From: UBA1479 sp963976055
GTDB taxonomy: Bacteria; Pseudomonadota; Alphaproteobacteria; Rhodospirillales; Casp-alpha2
NCBI GenBank assembly: GCA_963976055.1
Contig: CAXBJB010000002.1
Span: 186,001-250,000, forward strand
Reading direction: 5' to 3'
DNA length: 64,000 nt
Shown: positions 27,939 to 34,965 of the stretch, in pieces
How the letters are laid out: each line of letters begins with the position of its first letter
How positions within the stretch are numbered: position 1 is the stretch's first letter
The notes under the pieces: model-generated
Database searches by the model: none
Told to the model about the DNA's origin: nothing
What the model saw: only the letters and a program-made list of their open reading frames with translations
Program-made: the position numbers and the translations under genes

Positions 27939-28343
27939 ATGACCGCGCCGTTCCAGATCGACCGCATCGACCATTTCGTCCTCACCGTCGCCGACGTGGA
28001 CAAGACCTGTGAGTTCTATGCGACGGCGCTGGGCATGACGCGCGACGATTTCGAGGCCCGGCCCGGCGATGTGCGCTCGGCCCTCGTCTTCGGGCGCAAC
28101 AAGATCAACCTGCACCCGTTCCCAAGCCCCTTCGAGCCCAAGGGCGTGAATCCGGTGACCGGGGCGGGGGACTTCTGCCTGATCACCGAAACCCCCATCG
28201 CCGACGTCATGGCGCATCTGGAAAGCGTCGGCGTCGAGATCGAAGTCAAACCGTCGAAGCGCACGGGTGCGATGGGCGAGTTGCACTCCATCTACTTCCG
28301 CGATCCGGACGGTAATCTGGTGGAAGTGTCCAACTACGTGTGA
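27939..28343 (+). CDS. VOC-family protein (glyoxalase/dioxygenase fold)
   Basis: 134 residues. The two beta-alpha-beta-beta-beta modules of the vicinal oxygen chelate fold are visible: IDHFVLTVADVDKTCEFYAT in the first, and SIYFRDPDGNLVEVSNY in the second. His in the first strand and Glu in the last (LVEVSN) are candidate metal ligands, as in the single-domain glyoxalase/bleomycin-resistance group. Good ribosome site (AGGGAG). Function cannot be narrowed: metalloenzyme or ligand binder. Ends just before an inverted repeat. Confidence 0.88.
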   Translation: MTAPFQIDRIDHFVLTVADVDKTCEFYATALGMTRDDFEARPGDVRSALVFGRNKINLHPFPSPFEPKGVNPVTGAGDFCLITETPIADVMAHLESVGVEIEVKPSKRTGAMGELHSIYFRDPDGNLVEVSNYV

Positions 28344-28364
28344 GTGGGCTACCGCTCTAATACA

Positions 28365-28427
28365 TCATGACCGGGCTTGACCCGGCCAGCCACGCAGAGC
28401 CCCCCGGGTTAAGCCGGGGGTGACGGG
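28365..28427. repeat. Second copy of the dispersed palindromic repeat
   Basis: ATGACCGGGCTTGACCCGG followed by CCAGCCACG at 28367-28394, then an inverted variant (CCCCCCGGGTTAAGCCGGGG then GTGACGGG). It sits between the convergent VOC and metY genes and may double as a bidirectional terminator. Confidence 0.72.
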
Positions 28428-28453
28428 TTGATTGTGGGCAGGGGGGAAGAGAC

Positions 28454-29761
28454 TCAGCCGGCGAGCGCCCTGTCTAAATCCCTTATCAAATCCTCCGCTG
28501 TTTCCAAGCCGACCGACAGCCGCACCACGTCCGGCCCGGCACCGGCGGCGATTTGTTGGTCTTCCGTCAACTGCCGGTGGGTGGTCGAGGCGGGGTGGAT
28601 GATGAGCGAGCGCGTGTCGCCGACGTTGGCGAGGTGAGAGAACAGCTCCACCGTCTCCACGCATTTGATTCCGGCCTGATAGCCGCCCTTGAGCCCGAAG
28701 GTGAACACGGACCCGGCGCCCTTGGGCAGGTACTTTTGCGCCAGGGCATGCCAGGGGCTGGATTTCAGCCCCGCGTAGGACACCCAGGCAACAGCCGGAT
28801 GGCCTTCGAGGAATTCCGCCACGGTCTGCGCGTTCTGAACGTGGCGGTCCATGCGCAGCGCCAGGGTTTCGGTGCCGGTGATGGTCAGGAAGGCGTTCAT
28901 CGGCGCCATGGCGGGGCCGAAATCGCGCAGCGCCACGGCCCGCGCCTTCATGGTGAAGCCAAAGTCGCCGAAGGTCTCGTAGAAGGTGAGGCCGTGATAG
29001 GCCGGGTCGGGCGTGCACATGCCGGGGAACCTGCCGGATGCCGCCCAGTCGAATTTTCCCGATTCGATCACCGCCCCGCCCATGGAATTGGCATGGCCCG
29101 ACAGGAACTTGGTCGTCGAATGAACGACGATGTCCGCACCCCAGTCGAACGGCCGCAGCAGGTAGGGCGTCGCCAGCGTGTTGTCGACGATGAGCGGGAT
29201 GCCCGCCCCATGGGCGATCTCGGCGACCGGCTCCAGATCGACGACCTGGCCGCCCGGGTTGGCCAAGGCTTCGAGGAAGATGCATTTGGCGTCCGGATGG
29301 TCGGCGAGGGCGCGCCGGAAGGCGTCCGGCGTCGGATCGACGAAATGACAGGTCCAGCCGAGTTTCTTGAACGAATGGCCGAACTGGGTGATGGATCCGC
29401 CGTAGAGGTTCTTCGACGCGATGAAGCTGTCGCCCGGTTCCAGCAGCGTGAACATGGTGAGGAACTGCGCCGCATGGCCCGAGGCGGCGCAGACGGCGGC
29501 GCGTCCGCCTTCCAGATTGGCAAGGCGTTCCTCCAGCACCGACACGGTCGGGTTGGTCAGGCGCGAATAGATGAAGCCGAAGGTCTGCAGGTTGAACAGG
29601 TCGGCGGCGTGTTCAGCACTTTCGAACACATAGGACGTGTTCTGATGGATCGGCGTGACCCGCGCCCCGGTTTCCGCGTCGGGGCGGGCACCGGCGTGGA
29701 TGGAGCGGGTCTCGAAGCCGAATTCGGGCGGGCCGGCGGATTTGTCCTTGCTGTCGGTCAT
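28454..29761 (-). CDS. metY: O-acetylhomoserine sulfhydrylase / aminocarboxypropyltransferase
   Basis: 435 residues, the longer size typical of MetY as opposed to ~390 for MetB/MetC. FETRSIHAGARPD opens the protein; PLP contacts include ASGHAAQFLTMFTLLEPGD, and the Schiff-base Lys is in HSTTKFLSGHANSMGG. It makes homocysteine directly from O-acetylhomoserine and sulfide. Hom and a MetX-like protein are in the same window but not in the same operon. Next upstream gene, a CoA-binding protein, ends four bases before the metY ATG. No SAM riboswitch is evident. Confidence 0.95.
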   Translation of the reverse strand: MTDSKDKSAGPPEFGFETRSIHAGARPDAETGARVTPIHQNTSYVFESAEHAADLFNLQTFGFIYSRLTNPTVSVLEERLANLEGGRAAVCAASGHAAQFLTMFTLLEPGDSFIASKNLYGGSITQFGHSFKKLGWTCHFVDPTPDAFRRALADHPDAKCIFLEALANPGGQVVDLEPVAEIAHGAGIPLIVDNTLATPYLLRPFDWGADIVVHSTTKFLSGHANSMGGAVIESGKFDWAASGRFPGMCTPDPAYHGLTFYETFGDFGFTMKARAVALRDFGPAMAPMNAFLTITGTETLALRMDRHVQNAQTVAEFLEGHPAVAWVSYAGLKSSPWHALAQKYLPKGAGSVFTFGLKGGYQAGIKCVETVELFSHLANVGDTRSLIIHPASTTHRQLTEDQQIAAGAGPDVVRLSVGLETAEDLIRDLDRALAG

Positions 29762-29765
29762 GGCG

Positions 29766-30281
29766 TCAACGCTTCGGCCGCTTGGCGGAGATGACGCCGG
29801 AATTGACGCCGCACCAGCCCAGTTCGCCGAACAGCCGCCCGTATTCGATCTTGGGGCAGCGGTCCATGATGACGGTCAGGCCGGCGGCTTCCGCCCGCGC
29901 CGCCGCCGCGTCGTCGCGCACGCCCAGTTGCAGCCAGATCACCTTGATGCTCTTTTCGTCCTTCAATTCGATGGCGCGGTCGACGATGCCGCCCGCGTCC
30001 TTGGACGCGCGGAACACGTCGACCATGTCGATGGGACCGGGCACGTCGCCCAGTTCGGCATAGGTCATCTGCTCCCAGATCTCCTTGCCCGCGTGGCCCG
30101 GGTTGATGGGGATCACGGTGTAGCCCTTGCCCAGCAGGTACTTTATGGCGAAGTTGGACGGCCTGACCCAATTGGGGGAGGCACCGACCATGGCGATGGT
30201 GCGCACGTCCTTCAGCACGCCCGCGACCAGGGCGTCGTCGTAATGCAACGGCGGGGCGGGGGCGTCGGCGGGTTGGCTCAC
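29766..30281 (-). CDS. CoA-binding domain protein (YccU-like)
   Basis: 171 residues from a GTG at 30281. This start overlaps the enoyl-CoA hydratase stop by four bases (GTGA), a normal coupling arrangement; the longer frame running into the hydratase is a shadow. A single Rossmann-type CoA_binding domain: TIAMVGASPNWVRPSNFAIKYL, YTVIPINPGHAGKEIWEQ, DMVDVFRASKDAGGI and MDRCPKIEYGRLFGELGW. Homologues bind CoA or NAD-like ligands with no assigned reaction. Lying between a hydratase and metY, its link to either is unclear. Confidence 0.88.
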   Translation of the reverse strand: MSQPADAPAPPLHYDDALVAGVLKDVRTIAMVGASPNWVRPSNFAIKYLLGKGYTVIPINPGHAGKEIWEQMTYAELGDVPGPIDMVDVFRASKDAGGIVDRAIELKDEKSIKVIWLQLGVRDDAAAARAEAAGLTVIMDRCPKIEYGRLFGELGWCGVNSGVISAKRPKR

Positions 30282-31111
30282 GGCGTGTCGTCCTCCGTAT
30301 TGTTGGACAGGTCCTGCCATGCGGGCATGGGCTGTTTTTCCAGGAAGGCGGCGACGCCGCCCTGGGCGTCCGGGTGCAGCATGTTCTGAATAATGGTTTC
30401 GGTCGCCAGATCGTAGGCGGCGTCCAGGCCTTCCTCGATCTGCCTGTAGAACAGCTCCTTGCCGAACTGGATGGCGCGGGGGGATTTGTCGGCGATGGCG
30501 CGGGCGAGCTCTTCCGTGGCGCGGTCGAGCCTGTCCGCCGACACCACCCGGTTGACCAGGCCGTATTGGCGCGCCGTCTCGGCATCGATGAAATCGCCGG
30601 TATAAAGCAGCTCCAGGGCCTGCTTGCGCGGCAGGTTGCGGGTCACGGCGACCATGGGCGTGGAACAGAACAGCCCCAGGTTGATGCCCGAGGTCGCGAA
30701 GCGCACGCCCTCGGCGGCGACGGCGAGATCGCATTGCGCGACCAACTGACAGCCCGCCGCCGTGGCGACGCCGTGGACCCGGGCGATCACCGGCTGCGGA
30801 ATGCGGGTGAGGGAGACCATCATGCGCGAGCACTGCTTGAACAGGGCTTCGAGCGGCGCACGTCCTTCCATGGCCTTCATTTCCTGCAAGTCGTGCCCGG
30901 CGCAGAAGGCGCGGCCGTTGGCGGCGATGACCACGACCTTGACGGTGCGGTCGTCCATCAGGGCGTCCAACTGGTCCTGGATTGCGCCCATCAATTCGCT
31001 CGACAGCGCGTTGAACTTGTCCGGCCGGTTGAGGGTCAGGGTCGCGATGCCGTCGCGGTCGTCGCGCAGAAGCACGGCCTCGTTGGCACCCTTGTCGGCA
31101 GCGTCGGTCAT
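30278..31111 (-). CDS. Enoyl-CoA hydratase/isomerase family protein
   Basis: 277 residues from the ATG at 31111, which has GGAGGAA eight bases upstream; an earlier in-frame start adds 27 unconserved residues. Crotonase fold: ATLTLNRPDKFNALS, the oxyanion segment GRAFCAGHDLQEM, and IPQPVIARVHGVATAAGCQLVAQCDL. The second catalytic Glu position is occupied by a non-acidic residue (SGINLGLFCSTPM), as in EchA/ECHDC3-type crotonases, so hydratase activity is uncertain. A perfect palindrome lies 88 bases upstream, between this gene and a divergent thioesterase. Confidence 0.88.
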   Translation of the reverse strand: MTDAADKGANEAVLLRDDRDGIATLTLNRPDKFNALSSELMGAIQDQLDALMDDRTVKVVVIAANGRAFCAGHDLQEMKAMEGRAPLEALFKQCSRMMVSLTRIPQPVIARVHGVATAAGCQLVAQCDLAVAAEGVRFATSGINLGLFCSTPMVAVTRNLPRKQALELLYTGDFIDAETARQYGLVNRVVSADRLDRATEELARAIADKSPRAIQFGKELFYRQIEEGLDAAYDLATETIIQNMLHPDAQGGVAAFLEKQPMPAWQDLSNNTEDDTP

Positions 31112-31198
31112 GAGCGATGTTTCCTCCGCCTTTGTTTCTAAGGCCCGGCGACCGGGGATGGCAAGCGAGACCGGCGTGCGACGGCCCCTCAATTGACG

Positions 31199-31214
31199 TT
31201 TACGTTAACGTAAA
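31199..31214. promoter_or_regulatory. 16-bp perfect palindrome, LiuR-like operator candidate
   Basis: TTTACGTTAACGTAAA is perfectly self-complementary and is preceded by TTGACG. It lies between divergent enoyl-CoA hydratase and hotdog thioesterase genes. ACGT half-sites of this form recall sites of the MerR-family regulator LiuR; that assignment is inference. Confidence 0.6.
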
Positions 31215-31255
31215 TTACGGTCGCGTCTCATTCAATTCAGCCCGGAGCCCGCGCC

Positions 31256-31675
31256 TTGCCGGAAATCACCGCAGAAGAGTTCAACCGCATCCTGGAACAG
31301 GAAATCCCCTTCGCCCATGAGGTCGGCATGCGCGCGGACGATATCGGGGAGGGCACGGCGGTGTTGCGGATGCCGGCGAGCGCGCGGCAACTGCGTCCCG
31401 GCGGCACCGTGTCGGGCCCGGCCATGATGGCCCTGGCCGATGCCGCCATGTACGCGGCCCTGTTGGGCCGGATCGGGCCCGTGAAATTGGCCGTCACCAC
31501 CAGTTTCAACGCCAACTTTCTGCACCGGCCGGAGCCCGCCGACCTGATCGCCGAGGCCTCGGTCCTGAAACTCGGCAAGCGCCTGGCGGTGATCGAGGTG
31601 ACCGTGCATTCCGAGGGCTTCGATGCTGCCGTGGCGCATATGACCGGGACCTATTCGATCCCACCGCAAGGTTGA
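31256..31675 (+). CDS. PaaI-type hotdog thioesterase
   Basis: 139 residues starting at TTG (31256), with CCCGGAG upstream; no ATG fits. Single hotdog domain: LRPGGTVSGPAMMALADAAM is the central helix with an Asp (LADAA) in the catalytic position of the PaaI group, followed by the strand LAVTTSFNANFLHRP. It probably hydrolyses an acyl-CoA thioester, perhaps an aromatic or branched short-chain one. It is divergent from an enoyl-CoA hydratase across a palindromic operator, which suggests common control in acyl-CoA breakdown. Confidence 0.85.
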   Translation: MPEITAEEFNRILEQEIPFAHEVGMRADDIGEGTAVLRMPASARQLRPGGTVSGPAMMALADAAMYAALLGRIGPVKLAVTTSFNANFLHRPEPADLIAEASVLKLGKRLAVIEVTVHSEGFDAAVAHMTGTYSIPPQG

Positions 31676-31688
31676 TGTGCAAAAATTA

Positions 31689-31704
31689 CGGTATTATAAT
31701 ACCG
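31689..31704. promoter_or_regulatory. 16-bp perfect palindrome after the thioesterase gene
   Basis: CGGTATTATAATACCG is perfectly self-complementary and AT-rich at its centre, in a GC-rich genome. It lies 14 bases after the thioesterase stop and 140 bases before rplM. It could be an operator or a weak hairpin; no T-tract follows. Confidence 0.4.
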
Positions 31705-31740
31705 CACTTGTAAGCAACGGAAAATGTTGCGCTATTCCGC

Positions 31741-31769
31741 TTGACTTCCCGCTCTTGTGTGGCATATTC
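31741..31769 (+). promoter_or_regulatory. Likely sigma-70 promoter of rplM-rpsI
   Basis: TTGACT and ATATTC separated by 17 bases, 75 bases before the rplM ATG. The -35 is near consensus; the -10 is a partial match, as is usual in alphaproteobacteria. Confidence 0.5.
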
Positions 31770-31843
31770 CGCCGCCTTCGGCCCTCTCTGCGCGCGTTTT
31801 GCCTGGGGACCGGGCCGCGAAAGCTTTTAAGGAACGTGAACCG

Positions 31844-32308
31844 ATGAAAACCTATTCCGCGAAACCGACGGATGTCGAAAAGGGTTGGTTCGTCGTCGAT
31901 GCCGAAGGTCTTGTCCTCGGTCGTCTGGCGTCGGTCATCGCCTCTCGCCTGCGCGGCAAGCACAAGCCGATGTACACCCCGCATATCGATTGCGGCGACC
32001 ACATCATCGTCATCAACGCCGGCAAGGTGCGCCTGACCGGCAACAAGTTGGCGGACAAGAAATACCATTACCACACGGGCCATCCGGGCGGCATCAAGAC
32101 CCGCACGGCCGGCGGCATCCTGGGCGGTGCCCATCCCGAGCGCGTCGTCATGAAGGCCGTCGAGCGGATGATCAGCCGCAACCCGCTGGGCCGCGAGCAG
32201 ATGCGCAAGCTGCATGTCTATGCCGGCGCCGAGCATCCCCATGCCGGCCAGCAGCCGCAGGTTCTGGACGTTGCGTCCATGAACCCGAAGAACAAAAGGA
32301 GCGCCTAA
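31844..32308 (+). CDS. rplM: 50S ribosomal protein L13
   Basis: 154 residues from the ATG at 31844, with AAGGAA upstream; the longer frame upstream is noncoding. MKTYSAKPTDVEKGWFVVDA, GRLASVIASRLRGKHKPMYTP and KKYHYHTGHPGG are invariant L13 segments. An early assembly protein of the large subunit. It is followed after three bases by rpsI, the conserved rplM-rpsI pair. Confidence 0.99.
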   Translation: MKTYSAKPTDVEKGWFVVDAEGLVLGRLASVIASRLRGKHKPMYTPHIDCGDHIIVINAGKVRLTGNKLADKKYHYHTGHPGGIKTRTAGGILGGAHPERVVMKAVERMISRNPLGREQMRKLHVYAGAEHPHAGQQPQVLDVASMNPKNKRSA

Positions 32309-32311
32309 TCC

Positions 32312-32794
32312 ATGTCCGAAGATGTGAAAACGCTTGAGGACCTCAAGGAACTGACGGGTGCTCCGGACGTCGACGACGCGGGCCCTGCCGAGCCGGTGAT
32401 TGACGAGCACGGCCGTTCCTACGCCACGGGCCGCCGCAAGGACGCCGTCGCCCGCGTGTGGATCAAGCCGGGACCGGGCAAGATCACCGTCAACGGCCGG
32501 GATGTGACGACCTATTTCGCGCGCCCCGTGCTGCAGATGATGATCAAGCAGCCGTTCGAAACGGTCGAGCGCCTGGGCCAGTACGACGTCATGTGCACGG
32601 TCAAGGGCGGTGGGCTTTCGGGCCAGGCCGGCGCCGTGCGCCACGGCATCTCCCGTGCGTTGACCTATTTCGAGCCGACCCTGCGCGGCAAGCTCAAGGC
32701 GGGCGGGTTCCTGACCCGCGACAGCCGCGCCGTCGAGCGTAAGAAGTTCGGCCGCCGCAAGGCCCGCCGCAGCTTCCAGTTCTCGAAGCGCTAA
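32312..32794 (+). CDS. rpsI: 30S ribosomal protein S9
   Basis: 160 residues; AAAAGGAG precedes the ATG. About 30 acidic N-terminal residues (EDVKTLEDLKELTGAPDVDD) precede the conserved YATGRRKDAVARVWIKPGPG, an extension common in alphaproteobacterial S9. The C-terminus FGRRKARRSFQFSKR is the basic tail that reaches the P-site tRNA. A strong terminator follows at 32823-32849, closing the operon. Confidence 0.99.
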   Translation: MSEDVKTLEDLKELTGAPDVDDAGPAEPVIDEHGRSYATGRRKDAVARVWIKPGPGKITVNGRDVTTYFARPVLQMMIKQPFETVERLGQYDVMCTVKGGGLSGQAGAVRHGISRALTYFEPTLRGKLKAGGFLTRDSRAVERKKFGRRKARRSFQFSKR

Positions 32795-32822
32795 ATCCAG
32801 GATTTCGATTTTGGTCGAGACA

Positions 32823-32849
32823 GGCCGCTCCCTTGGGAGCGGCCTTTTT
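32823..32849 (+). terminator. Rho-independent terminator of rplM-rpsI
   Basis: GGCCGCTCCC and GGGAGCGGCC form a near-perfect stem, followed directly by TTTTT. Confidence 0.9.
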
Positions 32850-32915
32850 CGTGGGCGCTGTCGGGCAGACGCATTTCGCGCTACACTATTTCCCCCAACG
32901 ACGGGAGGACACGGC

Positions 32916-33494
32916 ATGCGACGGCTTTTGACGGCAGTGGTTGTGTTATTGGCAATCTCGGGCACGGCCCGCGCCGCCACGGTCGGCGAGGACGGCCTGC
33001 ACAAGCAGCCCTGGTTCGCCGAAACCTTCCTGATCCTGGCCGAGGACATGGCCGAGGCGGCGGCCCAGGGCAAGCGCGTCGCCGTGATCTTCGAGCAGAA
33101 GGGCTGTCCCTACTGTCGCGAGATGCACACCGTCAACTTCCAGGTGCCCGAACTGACCGACTTCGTGAAGGCGAATTTTGTGGTTCTGCAATTGAACCTG
33201 TGGGGATCGCGCGAGGTCACGGGCCTGGACGGCAAGGCCATGGAAGAACGGGACCTGGCCCGCCGCTGGCGCGTCAACTTCACGCCGACCATCGTGTTCC
33301 TGCCCACGCCCGCGGAAATGAAGGCCGGCGAGACCGAAGTCGCGCGCATGCCCGGCTATTTCAAGCCGTTTCATTTCCAATCCATGTTCGAATACGTGAA
33401 GGCGGGGGCCTACAAGGACCAGCCGTTCCAGCGCTTCCTGCAGCACAAGTTCGAGGTCATGGAAAAGGTCGGGCAGAAGCCCAAGGTCTGGTGA
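32916..33494 (+). CDS. Exported thioredoxin-fold protein (SoxW-like)
   Basis: 192 residues from the ATG at 32916; GGGAGGA sits six bases before it. A signal peptide covers about residues 1-20 (MRRLLTAVVV, cleavage after ARA). The thioredoxin fold carries the redox site CPYC (in EQKGCPYCREMH) and the cis-Pro loop NFTPTIVF. It is closest to SoxW/thioredoxin-like periplasmic thiol proteins linked to sulfur oxidation, though no sox gene is near. Its stop is eight bases from the left end of a MITE whose internal hairpin may terminate its transcript. Confidence 0.87.
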   Translation: MRRLLTAVVVLLAISGTARAATVGEDGLHKQPWFAETFLILAEDMAEAAAQGKRVAVIFEQKGCPYCREMHTVNFQVPELTDFVKANFVVLQLNLWGSREVTGLDGKAMEERDLARRWRVNFTPTIVFLPTPAEMKAGETEVARMPGYFKPFHFQSMFEYVKAGAYKDQPFQRFLQHKFEVMEKVGQKPKVW

Positions 33495-33501
33495 TCCGGA
33501 T

Positions 33502-33772
33502 TAGGTCGTAGACTCATAAATGGCGATTGACTGTGATCGGCAAGGAGCCCGTTTCGTTAGGAAAGGGCCGAAAGCGGGGCCGAAACCCCGGCGAGGCCGT
33601 TTGACGCGGCGAAACGGGCGCCTTGCCGACCCCTTCGGGGCGCGGCTCTTTTTGTCGCTGAACTGCGTTGTGTCGTCAGTCACGATGCTTTGGCATCGCT
33701 CCCTCCTAACGCCTTGTCAGCGAACAAAAATGGCCGCGTCACAGCAAACGCCATTTATGAGTTCACGACCTA
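33502..33772. mobile_element. MITE-like non-autonomous element with terminal inverted repeats
   Basis: Left end GGTCGTAGACTCATAAATGG (33504 onward) matches the reverse complement of the right end, GGTCGTGAACTCATAAATGG (ending 33770), apart from two adjacent positions; homology continues through the following CG. TA flanks both ends (33502-33503 and 33771-33772), in contexts TTAG and CTAG, as expected of a TA/YTAR target duplication by an IS5 (IS427 group) or IS630 transposase. About 267 bp, no credible coding frame. The interior has several short hairpins. Confidence 0.88.
33625..33653 (+). terminator. Terminator-like hairpin inside the MITE
   Basis: GCCG-A-CCCC, loop TTC, GGGG-CG-CGGC, then TCTTTTT. 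On the plus strand this could end transcription of the thioredoxin gene just upstream. Confidence 0.5.
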
Positions 33773-34795
33773 GGGCGTGCGGTCGAGGAATTCACGCATT
33801 TTGCCGGCCCACAGGTCGGCGTCGATCATCGGCCCGGCATGGCCGTAGCGGGTCTTGAGTTCATGAAACTCCGCGTCCACGCCCTTTGATTTCAGCAAAT
33901 CCACTGTTGGCTGGCCCAGGGCCACATCGACCACGCTGTCCGTATCGGCGAGCACGTTCAACAGCGGCGCCTTGATGTTCCCGGCCATCGGCGTCATGTC
34001 GGAGCCGATGCCGGCGCGGTAGAGGATGTAGAGGGAATTGGCGTCGAATTCCTTGGCCCATTTCTCCGCCCGTTCGCGGATGATGCGCTGGCATTCGGCC
34101 GGGTCGCCCGCCGTGTCGGCCAGATGCGTGCCGATGCCGTAGTTGGTCAGGCGTTCGATGCGGTCGGTGACCATGCGCTCGAACACGCCGCCCGATATTT
34201 CGTTGCCGTAATAGTGGCCGCCGTTCCAGCCTGGGCAGGCGGCGTAGCGGTCGATGATCGCCTGCACCTGGGCCGGTGTCGTCGCGCGTTTGATGACCCC
34301 TGCGATGGGGACCAATGCCCGCATGCGGTCGGGATGGGTCGCCCCCCAGCGGAAGGTCAGGTGCCCGCCGTAGGAATAGCCCATCACGGCCTTCAACTGT
34401 CCGATGCCCAGATGGTCGATCAGAAGGCGCTGCGCCTCGACCATGTCGGCGCAGGTATAGGCGGGGAAATCGGGGCCCCAGGGCTTGCCCGTCGCCGGAT
34501 TGATCGAGGCCGGGCCCGAGGTGCCGTAGGCGGAGCCCAGCATGTTCGAGCACACGACGAAGTACTTGTCCGTGTCCACGGCCTTGCCCGGGCCGATCAG
34601 GTTGACGGCCCAGCCGCTTTCGTCGCCGGTGGCGTGCGGGTAATTGGTGTAGCCATGACAGACCAGGATCGCGTTGTCGGCGGCGGCGTTGAGCGTGCCC
34701 CAGGTCTCATAGGCGACGACCAGTTCGGAGAGCATTTCCCCGCTGGACAGTTTGAAACCGGCATGGGTAAAGGTCTGGGAGGTCGGCAGCAGCAT
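33770..34795 (-). CDS. MetX-like alpha/beta hydrolase (homoserine O-acetyltransferase family)
   Basis: 341 residues. General architecture of the MetX family: VVAYETWGTLNAAADNAILVCHGYT, SNMLGSAYGTSGPASINP and a late His in TRYGHAGPM. However the nucleophile elbow is GYSYGG, whereas proven MetX enzymes have GGSMGG, and the lid region differs, so it may be a hydrolase and not the acetyltransferase. Its stop codon TAG coincides with the right TA target site of the adjacent MITE (33770-33772). Not linked to metY; the divergent gene is argC. Confidence 0.8.
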   Translation of the reverse strand: MLLPTSQTFTHAGFKLSSGEMLSELVVAYETWGTLNAAADNAILVCHGYTNYPHATGDESGWAVNLIGPGKAVDTDKYFVVCSNMLGSAYGTSGPASINPATGKPWGPDFPAYTCADMVEAQRLLIDHLGIGQLKAVMGYSYGGHLTFRWGATHPDRMRALVPIAGVIKRATTPAQVQAIIDRYAACPGWNGGHYYGNEISGGVFERMVTDRIERLTNYGIGTHLADTAGDPAECQRIIRERAEKWAKEFDANSLYILYRAGIGSDMTPMAGNIKAPLLNVLADTDSVVDVALGQPTVDLLKSKGVDAEFHELKTRYGHAGPMIDADLWAGKMREFLDRTP

Positions 34796-34965
34796 GAGTT
34801 TGGGGCTTTCGTGACGGACGGGTGGGCGGGACGTGGCCGAAACTCTAGACCCGGGGCGGACAGCGGATCAATGCGCATTCTTGCGCAGCGGCCTCGGGCC
34901 GCCTATACCCTGTCGGCGCAACGAGCAATTCGCGACAAGGCCAAGATACCACAAGGACTGAGACC

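Noticed and set aside
33501..33858. Open frames on both strands within the MITE
   Set aside because: No transposase features, too short, and one crosses the element boundary into the MetX-like gene antisense.
29762..34965. SAM riboswitch upstream of metY or the MetX-like gene
   Set aside because: metY starts four bases after another gene, and the 170 bases upstream of the MetX-like gene lack SAM-II core elements.
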